From Luscinia megarhynchos (lineage: Eukaryota > Chordata > Aves > Passeriformes > Turdidae): a DNA stretch of 64,000 nucleotides. Location: positions 877,619 to 941,618 of the forward strand of contig CM067589.1 in the NCBI GenBank assembly GCA_034336665.1, read 5' to 3'. A program made the translations under genes and the position numbers. Below, piece after piece: positions 1-12,560 of this stretch. The notes beneath the pieces were generated by a model. That model ran no database searches and was not told where the DNA came from. It was given only the letters and a program-made list of their open reading frames with translations. Numbering within the stretch: position 1 is the stretch's first letter; each line of letters begins with the position of its first letter.

Positions 1-100
1 GAAAATTTAATCCTGGAATTTTCCTTTTTTCCTCCCTGTTTTCCTTTCCCAATTCCCGCCGACTCCCAGGAACGGGAAGGGAGCGGGGTCACGGCGGGAC

Positions 101-560
101 GTGATTTTTCCCCGATTTTCCCCCTCATTCCCGATTTTCCCCCTTATTCCCTATTTTCTCCCCTCACTCCCGGCTTTTCCCATCTCCCGATTTTTCCCCT
201 CATTCCCGGTTTTTCCCTTTATTCCGGATTTCCCCCTTTATTCCCGATTTTCCCTTTCACTCCCGGTTTTTTCTCTCACTCCCTGTTTTTCCGCTCAGTC
301 CAGATTTTTCCCTTCATTCCCGATTTTTTCCCCTCACTCCCGATTTTTCTCCTATTCCCTTTTTTTTCTCTCAGTCCCGGTTTTTTTTCCCTGTTTTTTC
401 GTTCCCCAGTTTCTCCCGTTAGTCCCGGTTTTACGCTCACTCCCGATTTTTCCCCTTACTCCCGGGTTTTCTCCTCATTCCCATTTTTTTCCCCTCATTC
501 CTGTTTTTTCCCCATTCCCGGTTTTTCCCTCATTCCCGGTTTTCTCCTCATTCCCGATTT
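101..560. repeat. pyrimidine-rich minisatellite, about 19 bp unit
   Basis: Repeated units close to ttcccgatttttcccctca run through the interval with many small variants. The T/C strand bias is nearly complete. The open frame across it (F, P and S rich) is a by-product of the repeat. From about 560 to 825 the sequence becomes mixed single-copy DNA with no recognisable gene. Confidence 0.8.
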
Positions 561-824
561 GCGACATTTCAGTCCCGGGATCCGCCGGCAAAACGAATTT
601 GGGAAAATCCCCGAATTTGGGAAAATCCCCGCGGGGCCGCTCCAGAGCCTGGAGGGGAAATGTGGGGATTGAAGGAAGAGATTTAATGAAAGGATTTAAT
701 TAAGGGATTTAATTAAGGGATGAGGGAAAGCGAGGGCGGGAGATAAAACCGAGGGGAAATTGGGGAAAAGCGGGAATTGGGAATTCCACAGGGAGCGGGG
801 CTGGCGCGGGCAGCAGGAGCGGCG

Positions 825-1470
825 GGGCTGGAAAAGGGATGGGAAAGGATGGAAAAAGGACGGAAAATTATGGAAAAGGGATGGAAAAATGGATGGGAAA
901 TAATGGGAAAGGATGGAAAAGGGACGGGAAAAGGGTGGAAAAGAATGCGAAATGTTGGAAAGGGCTGGAAAAGGGATGAGAAAGGGATGGGAAAGGATGG
1001 AAATGGGGTTGGAAAGGATGGAAAAGAGCTGAGAAAAGATGGAAAAGAGAAAGAAAAGGGGATGGGAAAGGGTGGGAAAGTGCCTGGAAAAGGGCTGGGA
1101 AAGGGATGGAAAATAATTGGAAAAAACCCTGGAAAAGAATTGGAAAAAGTCTGGGAAAAGTCTGGAAAAGAGCCCGTGAAAAGCGCTAGAAAAGGGTTGG
1201 AAAAGGCTGGGAAAAAGAGATGGAAAAGGATTAGGAAAAGCTGGGAAAAGGCTGGGAAAGAGCGCTTGAAATGTTCTGGAAAAGGGGTGGAAAAAACCCT
1301 GGAAAAGGGCTGGGGAAGGGATGGAAAAAGGGATGGGAAAGGGATGGGAAAAGCTGGAAAAAACCCTGGAAAATTCTGGAAAATTTGGGAAATCCCTGGA
1401 AAAGTTTGGAAAAGTTTGGAAAAGTTTGGAAAAGTTTGGAAAAGTTTGGAAAAGTTTGGAGCCCCCGGCA
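825..1470. repeat. purine-rich minisatellite (GGAAAAGG-type)
   Basis: Degenerate units such as ggaaaagggatgggaaagg fill the interval and end in a perfect run of ggaaaagttt units near 1395-1460. The + strand is almost all purine, so both strands show long artefactual frames (K/G-rich or F/P-rich). Confidence 0.85.
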
Positions 1471-1654
1471 GAGTCTGGCAGGCTCGGCGCTCCCACCCCT
1501 CCCCCGACCCCCAAAATTCCCTCGGGTCCTTTCGGATTTTTGGTTTTGGCCCCGGTGAGGTTCTGCTCCCGCTCCCGCCGCCCAAAATCCGCAAACGCCG
1601 CCGCCCAAAATCCTCAAACGCCGCCGCTGCTGCTTGTCGCGATCGCCTGTTCTG

Positions 1655-2680
1655 TCCCCATCTCCTGTTCTGTCCCCATCTCCTGTCCTGTCCCCATCTC
1701 CTGCTCTGTCCCCATCACCCCGCTCTGTCCCCATCTCCTGTTCTGTCCCCATCTCCTGTCCTGTCCCCATCTCCTGTCCTGTCCCATCTCCTGTCCTGTC
1801 CCCATCTCCTGTCCTGTCCCCATCTCCTGTTCTGTCCCATCTCCTGTCCTGTCCCCATCTCCTGTCCTGTCCCCATCTCCTGTTCTGTCCCCATCTCCTG
1901 TCCTGTCCCATCTCCTGTCCTGTCCCCATCTCCTGCTCTGTCCCCATCACCCTGTTCTGTCCCCATCTCCTGTTCTGTCCCCATCTCCTGTCCTGTCCCC
2001 ATCTCCTGTTCTGTCCCCATCTCCTGTCCTGTCCCATCTCCTGTCCTGTCCCCATCTCCTGTTCTGTCCCCATCTCCTGCTCTGTCCCCATCTCCTGTTC
2101 TGTCCCCATCTCCTGTCCTGTCCCCATCTCCTGTTCTGTCCCATCTCCTGTCCTGTCCCCATCTCCTGTTCTGTCCCATCTCCTGTCCTGTCCCCATCTC
2201 CTGTCCTGTCCCCATCTCCTGTTCTGTCCCCCATCTCCTGTTCTGTCCCATCTCCTGTCCTGTCCCCTCTCCTGTTCTGTCCCCATCTCCTGTTCTGTCC
2301 CATCTCCTGTTCTGTCCCCATCTCCTGTCCTGTCCCCTCTCCTGTTCTGTCCCCATCTCCTGTCCTGTCCCATCTCCTGTTCTGTCCCCATCTCCTGTCC
2401 TGTCCCCATCTCCTGTTCTGTCCCCATCTCCTGTCCTGTCCCCATCTCCTGTTCTGTCCCCCATCTCCTGTTCTGTCCCCATCTCCTGTTCTGTCCCATC
2501 TCCTGTTCTGTCCCCATCTCCTGTTCTGTCCCATCTCCTGTTCTGTCCCATCTCCTGTTCTGTCCCCTCTCCTGTTCTGTCCCATCTCCTGTCCTGTCCC
2601 CATCTCCTGTTCTGTCCCCATCTCCTGTTCTGTCCCCATCTCCTGTCCTGTCCCCATCTCCTGTTCTGTCCCATCGCCCG
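1655..2680. repeat. 18-bp minisatellite (tgtccccatctcctgttc), roughly 57 copies
   Basis: An almost uninterrupted array of an 18-bp unit, with some 17-bp copies (one C fewer) and T/C exchange at one position. Because 18 is divisible by three and the unit lacks stops, it stays open in several frames on both strands. The minus strand is G-rich, with GGGG or GGG blocks in each unit. Confidence 0.93.
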
Positions 2681-2789
2681 CTCGGCGCCTTCGGGGCTTT
2701 CAAAAAGCGAATTCGGGTCCAAGTGTGAAATAGCAGCAGCAGCCGCGGGCTCGAGCTTGGGGGAAATAAATTAGAATTGGGGAAAAAAA

Positions 2790-3665
2790 TCTCTATTTAA
2801 TATATGGTGTTCATAAACTATGCACAGTGTTAATAATGAAATATTTAATGTAGAATATTTAAATTATCGTGTCCAAAATCCATACACTGTGTTTATTATA
2901 TAATATTTAATATAGAATATTTAAATTATCATGTCCATAATCCATACACAGTGTTTATAATGAAATATTTAATATAGAAAATTTAATATAGAATATTTAA
3001 ATTATAGCGTTCATAATCCATACACGGTGTTTATTTAATACAGAATATTTAAATTATCGCGTCCATATTCTATACACGGTGTTTCTAATGAAATGTTTAT
3101 TATAGAAAATTTAATATAGAATATTTAATATATCGTGTTCCTAATCCATGCACGGTGTTTCTAATGAAATATTTAATATAGAAAATTTTATATATCATGT
3201 CCATAATCCATACAAGGTGTTCATTATATAATATTTAATATAGAATACTTGACGTCGAATATTTAGTATAGAATATTTAAAATAGAATATTTAATATAGA
3301 ATATTTAATATAGAGTGTTAATATTTAATATATGGTGTTCATAATCCATACACGGTGTTTATAATGAAATATTTAATATAGGAAATTTAAATTGTCATGT
3401 TCATTATCCATACACCGTGTTTATTTTTTAATATTTAATATATCACCTTCCTAACCAATATACATAGACAATATCTATTATATAATATTTAATTTGTAAT
3501 ATTTAACAAATCGTGTCCATAATCCATACAAGGTTTAATGCAATATTTAATTTAATATAGAATATTTAACAAATCCAGTTCCTGATTCATACACGGTGTT
3601 TATTTTGTGATAATTAATATGCATTATTTAAAATATCTTGTTCCTAATCGGTATTCAGGGTTTAT
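2790..3665. repeat. AT-rich tandem repeat, about 60-75 bp unit
   Basis: About ten copies share the core atccatacacggtgtt followed by AT-rich sequence of the aatatttaatatagaa type. Core-to-core distances read off the sequence are mostly 54-76 bp, with two longer gaps. No coding potential. Confidence 0.85.
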
Positions 3666-3699
3666 AAGAAAAATGAATTAATTTTATAATTCCAAAAAA

Positions 3700-4812
3700 A
3701 AAAAAAGAGAATTTTCATTAAAACCGAGCAGGGAGGAAGTTTTATATTAAATAAAATTTAAAAAAAAATTTAAAAGGGAATTTCTCATTAAAGCCGAGCA
3801 GACCAGGGCTTATATTAAATTTTTAAAAAAATTAAAAAGGAGAATTTCTCCTTAAAGCCGACTAGGGAGGGTTTTTATATTAAATAAAATCCAAAAAAAC
3901 TGGAATTCCGCATTGAAGCAGAGCCGAGTGGGGTTTTGTAATAAATAAAATATTTTAAAATTTAATTTCCCGTTAAAACCGGGCCCAGGGGCTTTGGTCC
4001 TAGCAGGAAAAGTTTTATATAAAATAAAATAAAAAAAAAGAAGAATTTCGCATTAAAACCGAGCTGAGTGGGGTTTATATTAAATTTAATTTTTAAAAAA
4101 GGGAATTTCCCGTTAAAACCGGGCCAGGGGCTGAGCCGGATTTAAGCCTGGATTGGTCTGAGCAGGGAAGGATTTGGATTAAATAATTTTTTTTATAAAG
4201 GGAATTTCGCAGTAAAACCGAGCTGAGTGGGGTTTATATTAAATAAAATTTTTTAAAATGGAATTTCCCGCTAAAACCGAGCCCGGGGACTCAGCTGGGT
4301 TTAAACCCGGGTTAGTCCGAGCAGGAAAGGGTTTTATTTGCATTAAATACATTTTTAAAAGGGAATTTTGCATTAAAGCCAGAACCGAGTGGGGTTTATA
4401 TGAAATAAAAATTTGAAAAATTAGAATTTCCCGCTAAAACCGGGCTCAGGAGCTGAGCTGGGTTTAAATCCGGGTTAGTCCGAGCAGGAAAGGGTTTTAT
4501 TGACATGAAATAAATTTTTAAAAGGGAATTTCGCATTAAATCCGAGCCGAGTGGGGTTTATATTAAATAAATTTTTTTAAAATGGAATTTCCCGCTAAAA
4601 CCGAGCCCGGGGACTCAGCTGGGTTTAAACCCGGGTTAGTCCGAGCAGGAAAGGGTTTTATTTACATTAAATACATTTTTAAATGGGAATTTTGCACTAA
4701 AGCAGAGCCGAGTGGGGTTTATATGAAATAAAATTTTTTAAAATTAGAATTTCCCGCTAAAACCGAGCCCGGGGACTGAGCTGGGTTTAAACCCGGGTTA
4801 GTCCGAGCTCTC
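3700..4812. repeat. AT/GC-alternating tandem repeat with about 160-bp higher-order unit
   Basis: Basic units contain gggaatttcgcattaaa followed by accgagccgagtggggttt and an AT spacer. From about 4120 a longer unit with gggtttaaacccgggttagt recurs at intervals of roughly 158-167 bp (near 4300, 4467, 4625 and 4789), indicating a higher-order repeat. Confidence 0.85.
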
Positions 4813-5305
4813 CCGGCCGCTTTTCCAGGCGGGAATTCCGGCTCCAGGCCCCTCCCCCCGCCAATCGGCCCCTCCCCCCTTCCCCCTTTTTTCCCACTCG
4901 GAATTTCTGCCTCCTGCCCCTCCCCCATCGCAGATTTTGGCCTTAGGACCCCGCCCCGAAAAACCCAGGAGGCTCCCGAGATCTTTAAATATTTGATTTG
5001 ATTTTAAAATTGATATATTTTTTATTTCGTTGTATTTGCACCTTTTTCTTTAATTTAAATTAAATGAAATTTAACCGATTCGATTTGATCTATTTTATTT
5101 CTTTCTTTATTATTTCCTCTAAAATAGAAAAATCTTGAAGAAAAACAGCAAATTCTTGAAGAGAAGAGAGACACGGTGAGTGCTGGGGGGAGAAGGGGTA
5201 TTTTCCTTATTCGAATTATTTTGATAATTCATTTCAATTTTGATTAATTCTGATAATTTTGATATTCCCCGGAATATTTGATCCCACTCAGGACCCCCCC
5301 GGCCC
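4813..5305. other. single-copy stretch between two satellites
   Basis: A GC-rich pyrimidine segment (about 4810-4980) is followed by AT-rich DNA. No gene, splice-site-flanked exon or RNA structure could be recognised. Confidence 0.5.
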
Positions 5306-8300
5306 GAGTGGTTCGTGGTTTAGGGGATCCTGATGGGGTTGGATCCTGTTTTAGGGGATCCTTTTTGGGGTTTGTTCATATTTTAGGAGATGCAGATCTG
5401 GTTTATTTCTGTTTTAGGGGATCCTAATGGGGTTGGATCATGTTTTAGGGGATCCTTTTGGGATTTATTCCCATTTTTGGGGATCCTATTAGGGTTTGTT
5501 CATATTTTAGGGGATCCTTTTAGGATTTGTTCCCATTTTTGGGTGTCCTTTTGGGGTTGGATCCCGTTTTAGGGGATCGCAGACGGGGTTTGTTCCCATT
5601 TTGGGGGATCCTATTGAGCTTTGTTCATAATTTTGGGGAATCCCATTGGGGTTTGTTCCCATTTTAGAGGATCCCCCTGGGGTTTGTTGGTGTTTTAGGG
5701 GATCCTTTTTGGGGTTCGTTCATATTTTAGGGGATCCTGATGGGGTTGGATCCTGTTTTCGGGGATCCTTTTTGGGGTTTGTTGGTATTTTAGGAGATGC
5801 AGATCTGGTTTATTTCTGTTTTAGGGGATCCTAATGGGGTTGGATCCCATTTTAGGGCATCCTAATGGGGTTGGATCATGTTTTAGGGGATCCTTTTAGG
5901 ATTTGTTCCCATTTTTGGGTGTCCTTTTGGGATTGGATCCCGTTTTAGGGGATCCTGACGGGGTTTGTTCCCATTTTGGGGGATCCTATTGAGCTTTGTT
6001 CATAATTTTGGGGATCCCATTGGGATTTGTTGCCCATTTTAGAGGATCCCCCTGGGGTTTGTTGGTGTTTTAGGGGATCCTTTTTGGGGTTCGTTCATAT
6101 TTTAGGGGATCCTGATGGGGTTGGATCCTGTTTTAGGGGATCCTTTTTGGGGTTTGTTGGTATTTTAGGAGATGCAGATCTGGTTTATTTCTGTTTTAGG
6201 GGATCCTAATGGGGTTGGATCCCATTTTAGGGCATCCTAATGGGGTTGGATCATGTTTTAGGGGATCCTTTTGGGATTTATTCCCATTTTTGGGTATCCT
6301 TTTGGGGTTGGATCCCGTTTTAGGGGATCTTAATGGGGTTTGTTCCCATTTTGGGGGATCCTACTGAGCTTTGTTCATAATTTTGGGGATCCCATTGGGG
6401 TTTGTTCCCATTTTAGAGGATCCCCCTGGGGTTTGTTGGTGTTTTAGGGGATCCTTTTGGGGTTGGATCCCATTTTGGGGGATCCTTTTGGGGTTTGTTC
6501 ATAATTTTGGGGATTCTATTGGGGTTGAATCCCATTTTAGGGGATCCTGATGGGGTTTGTTCCCGTTTTAGGGGATCCTATTGAGGTTCATAATTTTGGG
6601 GGATCCCATTGGGGTTGAATCCCATTTAGGGGATCCTGATGGGGTTTGTTCCCATTTTGGGGGATCCTTTTGGGCTTTGTTCCTAATTTTGGGGGATCCC
6701 ATTGGGGTTTGTTCCCATTTTAGGGGATCCAGGTCTGGTTTATTCCCGTTTTAGGGGATCCGAGTGGGATTTGTTCCCATTTAGGGGATCCAGCTGGGGT
6801 TGGATCCTGTTTTGGGGGATCCAGGTGCGTTTTTTTCGTGTTTTGGGGTGTCCTAATGGGGTTTGTTCCCATTTTAGAGGATCCCCCTGGGGTTTGTTGG
6901 TGTTTTAGGGGATCTATTGGGGTTTGTTCGTAATTTTGGGGATCCTATTTGGGTTGGATCCCACTTTAGGGGATCCTTTTTTGGGTCTGTTGGTATTCTA
7001 GGAGATGCAGATCTGCTTTATTTCTGTTTTATGGGATCCGAGTGGGGTTTGTTCCCATTTTAGGGGATCCTATTGGGGCTTGTTCATAATTTTGGGGGGA
7101 TCTTATTGGGGTTGGATCCCATTTTAGGGGATCCAGGTCCGTTTTTTGGGGTGTCCTGGTGGGGTTGGATCCCGTTTTAAGGTATCCTGCTCTGGTTAAT
7201 TTGTGTTTTAGGGGATCCAGGTGGGCTTGGTTCCTCTTTTAGGAAATCCAGATCCGGTTTTCTCGTGTTTTGGGGTGTCCTAATGGAGTTTGTTCCCATT
7301 TTAGGGGATCCAGGCCAGGTCGGTTCCTGTTTTAAGGGATCCAGATGGGGTTTATTCGTGTTTTAGGGGATCCAGGTCTGGTTTATTCCCATTTTAGGGG
7401 ATCCAGGTGCAGTTTACTCCCATTTTAGGTGATCCTGGTGGGGTTTGTCTGTATTTTTGGGGGATCCTTTTGGGGTTGGATCCCATGTTAGTCGATCCTG
7501 GTGGGGTTTGTCTGTATTTTTGGGGATCCTGGTGCACTTGGCTCCCATTTTAGGGGATCCTGGTGAGGTTTGTTCATGTTTTCGGGGATCCAGGTCTGGT
7601 TTATTTGTGATTTAGGGGATCCTGGTGGGGTTGGTTCCCGTTTTAGGGAGTCCAGGTGTGGTTTATTTGTGTTTTAGGAGATCCACTTGAGGTTTGTTCC
7701 CATTTTAGGGTGTCCTGGTGGGGTTTTTCAGTGGTTTAAGGGGTCCACATCTGGCTAATTCATGTTTTGGTGGGTCCTGATGCAGTCAGTTTCTGTTTTA
7801 GGGGATCGTGGAGGGATTTGTTCCTGTTTTAGGGGATCCAGGTCTGGTTTATTTGTGTTGTAGGGGATCGTACTGGGGTTGGTTCCTCTTTTAGGGGATC
7901 CAGGTGAGGTTTTTTGGGGTGTCCTGGTGGGGTTGGATCCCATTTTAGGGGATTCTGATGGAGCTGGTTCCCATTTTAGGGCATCCAGGTGGGGTTTGTA
8001 TGTGTTTTAGGGGACCTTGGTCTGGTTTATTTGTATTTTAGGGGATCCAGATTGGGTTTGTTCCCATTTTAGGGGATCCTGGTGGGATTTGTTGGTGTTT
8101 TAGGGGTCCTGGTGGGGTTGGTTCCCGTTTTAGGGACCTAAGTCTGGTTTATTTGTGTTTTAGGGAATCCAGGTGGGGCTAATTTGTATTTTAGGGGATC
8201 CAGATTGGGTTTGTTCCCATTTTAGGGGATCCTGGTGGGATTTGTTGGTGTTTTACGGGTCCTGGTGGGGTTGGTTCCCATTTTAGGGGATCTAAGTCTG

Positions 8301-9005
8301 GTTTATTTGTGTTTTAGGGGATCCAGGTGGGGTTTGTTCATGTTTTGGGGGATCCAGCTCTGGGTTTTTGTGTTTTAGGGGTTCCTGGTGGAGTTGGATC
8401 CCATTTTAGGGGATCCACGTGGGGTTGGTTCCCCTTTTTAGGGTGTCCTAGTGAGGTTTGCCCATTTTAGGGGATCCTATTGGGGTCAGATCCCCATTTT
8501 AGGGGATCCAGATCTGGTTTATGTGTGTTTTAGGGGATCCAGGACTGGTTTATTTGTGTTTTAGGGGGTCCAGATTGGGTTTGTTCCCATTTTAGGGGAT
8601 CCTGGTGGGATTTGTTGGTGTTTTAGGGGTCCTGGTGGGGTTGGTTCCCATTTTAGGGACCTAAGTCTGGTTTATTTGTGTTTTAGGGAATCCAGGTGGG
8701 GTTAATTTGTGTTTTAGGGGATCCAGGTTGGGTTTGTTGGTGTTTTAGGGGATCCTGGTGGGATTTGTTCATATTTTGGGGGATCCAGGTCTGGTTTATT
8801 TGTGTTTTAGGGGATCCTATTGGGGTTTGTTGGTTTTTAGGGTGTCCCACTGGGGTTGGATCCTGTTTTAGGGGGTCCTGGTGGGGCTGAATCCCATTTT
8901 GGGGGATCCACGTTGGGGTTTGATCGCATTTTAGGGTGTCCCTGTGGGATTTGTTCCCGTTTTTGGGGTCCAGGAGTGGTTGGTTCATGTTTTAGGACGC
9001 CCTTC
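5306..9005. repeat. large 31-33 bp satellite carrying GGATCC in most units
   Basis: About 3.7 kb of units of the form ttttaggggatcctaatg plus ggttggatccca or ggtttgttccca. Most units contain ggatcc. Between about 5660 and 6420 the array has a higher-order period of about 375 bp: the marker ttttagaggatccccctgg recurs at about 5662, 6037 and 6411. The right half is more divergent, with ccaggtctggtttatt variants. Open frames here are repeat by-products. Confidence 0.93.
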
Positions 9006-9016
9006 TAGGTTTTATT

Positions 9017-9123
9017 TCATTTTATTTTATTTTATTTTATTTTATTTTATTTTATTTTATTTTATTTTATTTTATTTTATTTTATTTTATTTTATTTTAT
9101 TTTATTTTATCTTATTTTATTTC
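9017..9123. repeat. (TTTTA)n pentanucleotide microsatellite
   Basis: About twenty perfect ttta/tttta repeats in tandem, with one C interruption near the end. Confidence 0.95.
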
Positions 9124-9775
9124 GCTTTTACTTAAGGCAGAAACCTTAATTTTGACTAATTTTAACACTGAACTTTTTTTTTTTTTCTTTTCCCTCGGGG
9201 GGGGGAAGCAAAAAAAGAAAAAAAACAATAAAAGGAAAGGAAAAAAGGGGTCAGGACGAGGTGAATTTTGGGGGATATTCCTGAATTTTTCCTATTTCAC
9301 CCTCCCAAAAATCCGATTTTCCACCATTCCCAGCCGGGTTGGTTTTGTTATTTTGGTTTTTGTTTGTTTTGTTTTTTGTTTATTTTGTTTTTTATTTATT
9401 TTCCCGAAGCGTTTGAAGTTCAACAGCAGCCGAAGTTTTATTTTATTTTATTACGTTTTTATTGGATTTTTATTGGATTTTATTGGGTTTTTATTGGGTT
9501 TTTATTGGGTTTTTATTACATTTCCGGCCCATAGATTTATATCCCGACCCATCCCGGATTTTTGATTTTTTTCCAAGGAACTGGAGCCGAGTTCTCGCCA
9601 AGTTTCTGCTCCTCCTCCTCCTCCGCAGGATTTTTTTTTTTTCCTCTGCTGAACTTTTCAACTCCCTCCCAAATTTGCACTTTTCAACCCTGATTGTTGC
9701 TTCCTCCGGGGTTTTTAATCCGATTTTTCATTTTTAATTTTTCCTCCCTAATTATTTAATTCGCTCTGAGGACGA
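9124..9775. other. T-rich single-copy stretch
   Basis: Contains a short run of ttttattgggtttttattgg repeats near 9455-9520 and homopolymer tracts. No gene could be supported. Confidence 0.5.
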
Positions 9776-9784
9776 GGCCCTGCT

Positions 9785-10340
9785 CGCCAGGTAAGAATTT
9801 TAATTTGTAGATTAAAAAGATATTAAAAATTTATTAACTATTTATTATAATTTATTAACATTCTCATAATATATTTTAAACATTTATTACTATTTATTGT
9901 TATTTTAATATTATATATATTAAATATTTATTAATATTTATTACTATTATGTATATTTATTAATATTTATATCTATATTTAATATGTAATCTACATTAAA
10001 TATTAATTTATATTTTTTATTATTTATTAATATTTTGTATTTTATATAAAATATTTATTACTGTTTATTACTATTTTTATATACTTGTTAATATTTATCT
10101 ATGTATTTCATATATGAAATATATTAAATATTTTTGCTATTTATTTAATTTATTATTATTTATTACTACTTGTATATTTTATGTAAAAATAATTATTACT
10201 ATTTTTTACTATTTATATATAGAAATAAAATATTGCTATTTAATACTATTTTTCTATATTAATATTTACCTATATATTTATTAAATGAAATATATTAAAT
10301 ATTTATTCCTATTTATTAATATTTATATATAAAAAGCTGA
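9785..10340. repeat. AT-rich low-complexity (tatttattactatttatta-like)
   Basis: Over 550 bp of nearly pure A/T made from degenerate atatttatta units. No coding potential. A short GC-containing segment follows at 10335-10370. Confidence 0.8.
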
Positions 10341-10689
10341 TTGTAGCCTGTTCCTATTGGCTGGCACAGCACTGTCTTTTTAAAAAATTAAAAATATAAT
10401 TATTTTTTTTTCCCTAAATGGGAATTTTAGGGAAGTTTTTCCTGCAAATTTCCCCCTCGGGGTCTGGGCACCTCCCTCACCTTTTATTCTTTTTTTCCAC
10501 ATTATTTTATAATATTATAAATATAAATAATATAAAGTTTTCCCGCCGAGTTCGAGGGAGAAAAGAACAGAAATTCTCTATATTGTTCTTTATGCCTAAA
10601 AAAATTCCAATTTTCACTTTTCCCTTTTTTCTTTAATTTATTTTTAATTTTTTTACCTTTTCTCTTCCCTATTTGTTTTTTCTGTAAAT

Positions 10690-11445
10690 GACTCACGTTA
10701 CTTTCTTCCAGGGCAGGAAATGATGAATAATTCGCTTTTTTTTTCCCCCAGAACTCGCTGATTTTACTCCACAGAAACTTCTCCAAATTTGCCTTTTTTA
10801 CCCCAGAATTCGCTTCTTTTACTCTGATAAAACTTCTCCAAATTCTCCATTTTTTTCCCCCAGAACTCCTTTCTTTTATTCCGCAAAAACTTTTCCAAAT
10901 TCTTCATTTTTCCCCCGAGATCTCCCAGCTTTTACTCCAAAAAACTTCTCCAAATTCGCCTTTTTCCCCCCAGAATTCACTTTTTTTACTCCGTAAAATT
11001 TCTCAAAATTCGCCTTTTTTTACTCAAGATCTCACTTCTTCTATTCTGCAAAAAATTCTCCAAATTCTCAATTTTCCCCCCAGAACCTCTCTTTTTATTC
11101 TGCAAAAACTTCTCCAATTTTTCCATTATTCCCCCAGAACTCCTTTCTTTTATTCCGCAAAAACTTCTCCAAATTCGCTTTTTTTCCCTCAGAATTCACT
11201 TCTTTTATTCCACAAAAACTAATTAAAATTCTCTATTTTTTCCCCCAGAACTCTCTGCTTTTATTCTGACAAATTTTCTCAAAATTTTTCCTTTTTCCCC
11301 CCACAACTTCGCTTTTTACTCTGCAAAAACTTCTTCAAATTCTCATTTTTCCCCCCAGAACCTCATTTTTTACTCTGCAAAAACTTCTCCAAATTCGCTT
11401 TTCCCCCCACAATTCTCTCCTTTCCCTCCACAAAAACTTCTCCAA
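10690..11445. repeat. about 55-bp minisatellite
   Basis: Roughly thirteen units pair a block such as caaaaacttctccaaattcg with ctttttccccccagaactc and cttcttttattccg. Spacing is about 50-60 bp. Confidence 0.85.
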
Positions 11446-11934
11446 ACTCCGACAGCTTTAAATTTAAAAAAAAAATAATCAAGCAACAACAAAAAAAGTC
11501 ATTAAAATGACATTTTAATATCAAATCCGGATAAATCATCTTCATTTCCCAAACTCTTTTCCAACCCCCCGCGCGGAGGAGGCGGGGGAGGAATTTGGGG
11601 ATTTTCGCTGCGTTTTATCGCGTTTTTTATCCATTTTATAGCTGCGAAATTCGCTTTTTTTTTCCCTCTTCAATCCCATTTTCGCTTTTCCTGCGCTTAT
11701 TTGTCCCCATTTGTAAATCCCGCGGGAGGGACTCGCTTTTCCCGACAAATCCCAGCGATTTCTCTTGTTTTATTTTATTATTCCCGCGCTCTCCAAAGCT
11801 CCTTTTGTCGCTTTTTTGGTTTCCTGGCAACTTTGTTTTTATGGGAGTTCAAATCGCGGATGGTGCCGCTTTTTTTTTTTTTTAGGGCCGTTTTATTGCG
11901 ATTTTTATTATTTTTAACATTTCAAATCAGATTT

Positions 11935-12445
11935 TCACCCGGATTTTTTTCCCAGTTTTTTCTCGGATATTCCCCCCCAGGAATCCCTGGAATCTCGCTG
12001 GTTTTTGGGTGTTTTAATGAAGATTTTGGGTGTTTTAATGAAGATTTTACGGCTCTCAAGGCCATTTTTTGTGCGATTTTTTGGCGCTTTTTGGCCATTT
12101 TAAGTCGTTTTTCCCCCGGATTTTTTTCCTAGTATTTCCCAATTTTTTCCCGGGTTTCCTCCCCAGGAATCTTTGGAATCTCGCAGGGTTTTGGAGCCAA
12201 TTTTTGGGGGTTTTTGGGTGCAGCTTTTAGGACTTATTTTGGCCATTTTAAGTGTCATCTTTAGGGGATTTTTTGCATTTCTAACCACAAATTTCTGGGG
12301 ATTTGGGGTTTTTTTAGGCTAAATTTTTTTTCCAGGATCTCCCCCCATATTTTTCCCAGAAACGCTCAGAATTTTGGCAGGTTTGGGGTGTTTTAGCTCA
12401 GACTTTGGGAGTTTCAGCGCAGATTTTAAGTGACCGATGTCCGAT
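11935..12445. repeat. low-copy repeat, about 180-190 bp period
   Basis: Three divergent copies of a segment with a ccaggaatc-like core, followed by tttggaatctcgcaggttttggg-like sequence, begin near 11945, 12125 and 12320. A 24-bp direct duplication around gggtgttttaatgaagattt is seen at 12006-12050. The block ends about 100 bp before the mir-196 hairpin. Confidence 0.55.
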
Positions 12446-12560
12446 TTTAGACCTTTTGGGGGATTTTGGGGTTTTTATGACAAAATGTCTCCGCGGGCGC
12501 CTTTTGGGGAGGATTTGGGGATTTTTAGCCTTTAGCCCGAGGCTGAAGTAGAACTGCTCT

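Noticed and set aside
777..2774. Long open frames (hundreds of codons) on both strands
   Set aside because: They are produced by purine-rich and 18-bp tandem repeats whose length is a multiple of three. They translate to low-complexity peptides with no domain.
5306..9005. CRISPR-like array (regular 31-33 bp direct repeats)
   Set aside because: There are no unique spacers between identical repeats. The units are contiguous and degenerate, and the genome is animal.
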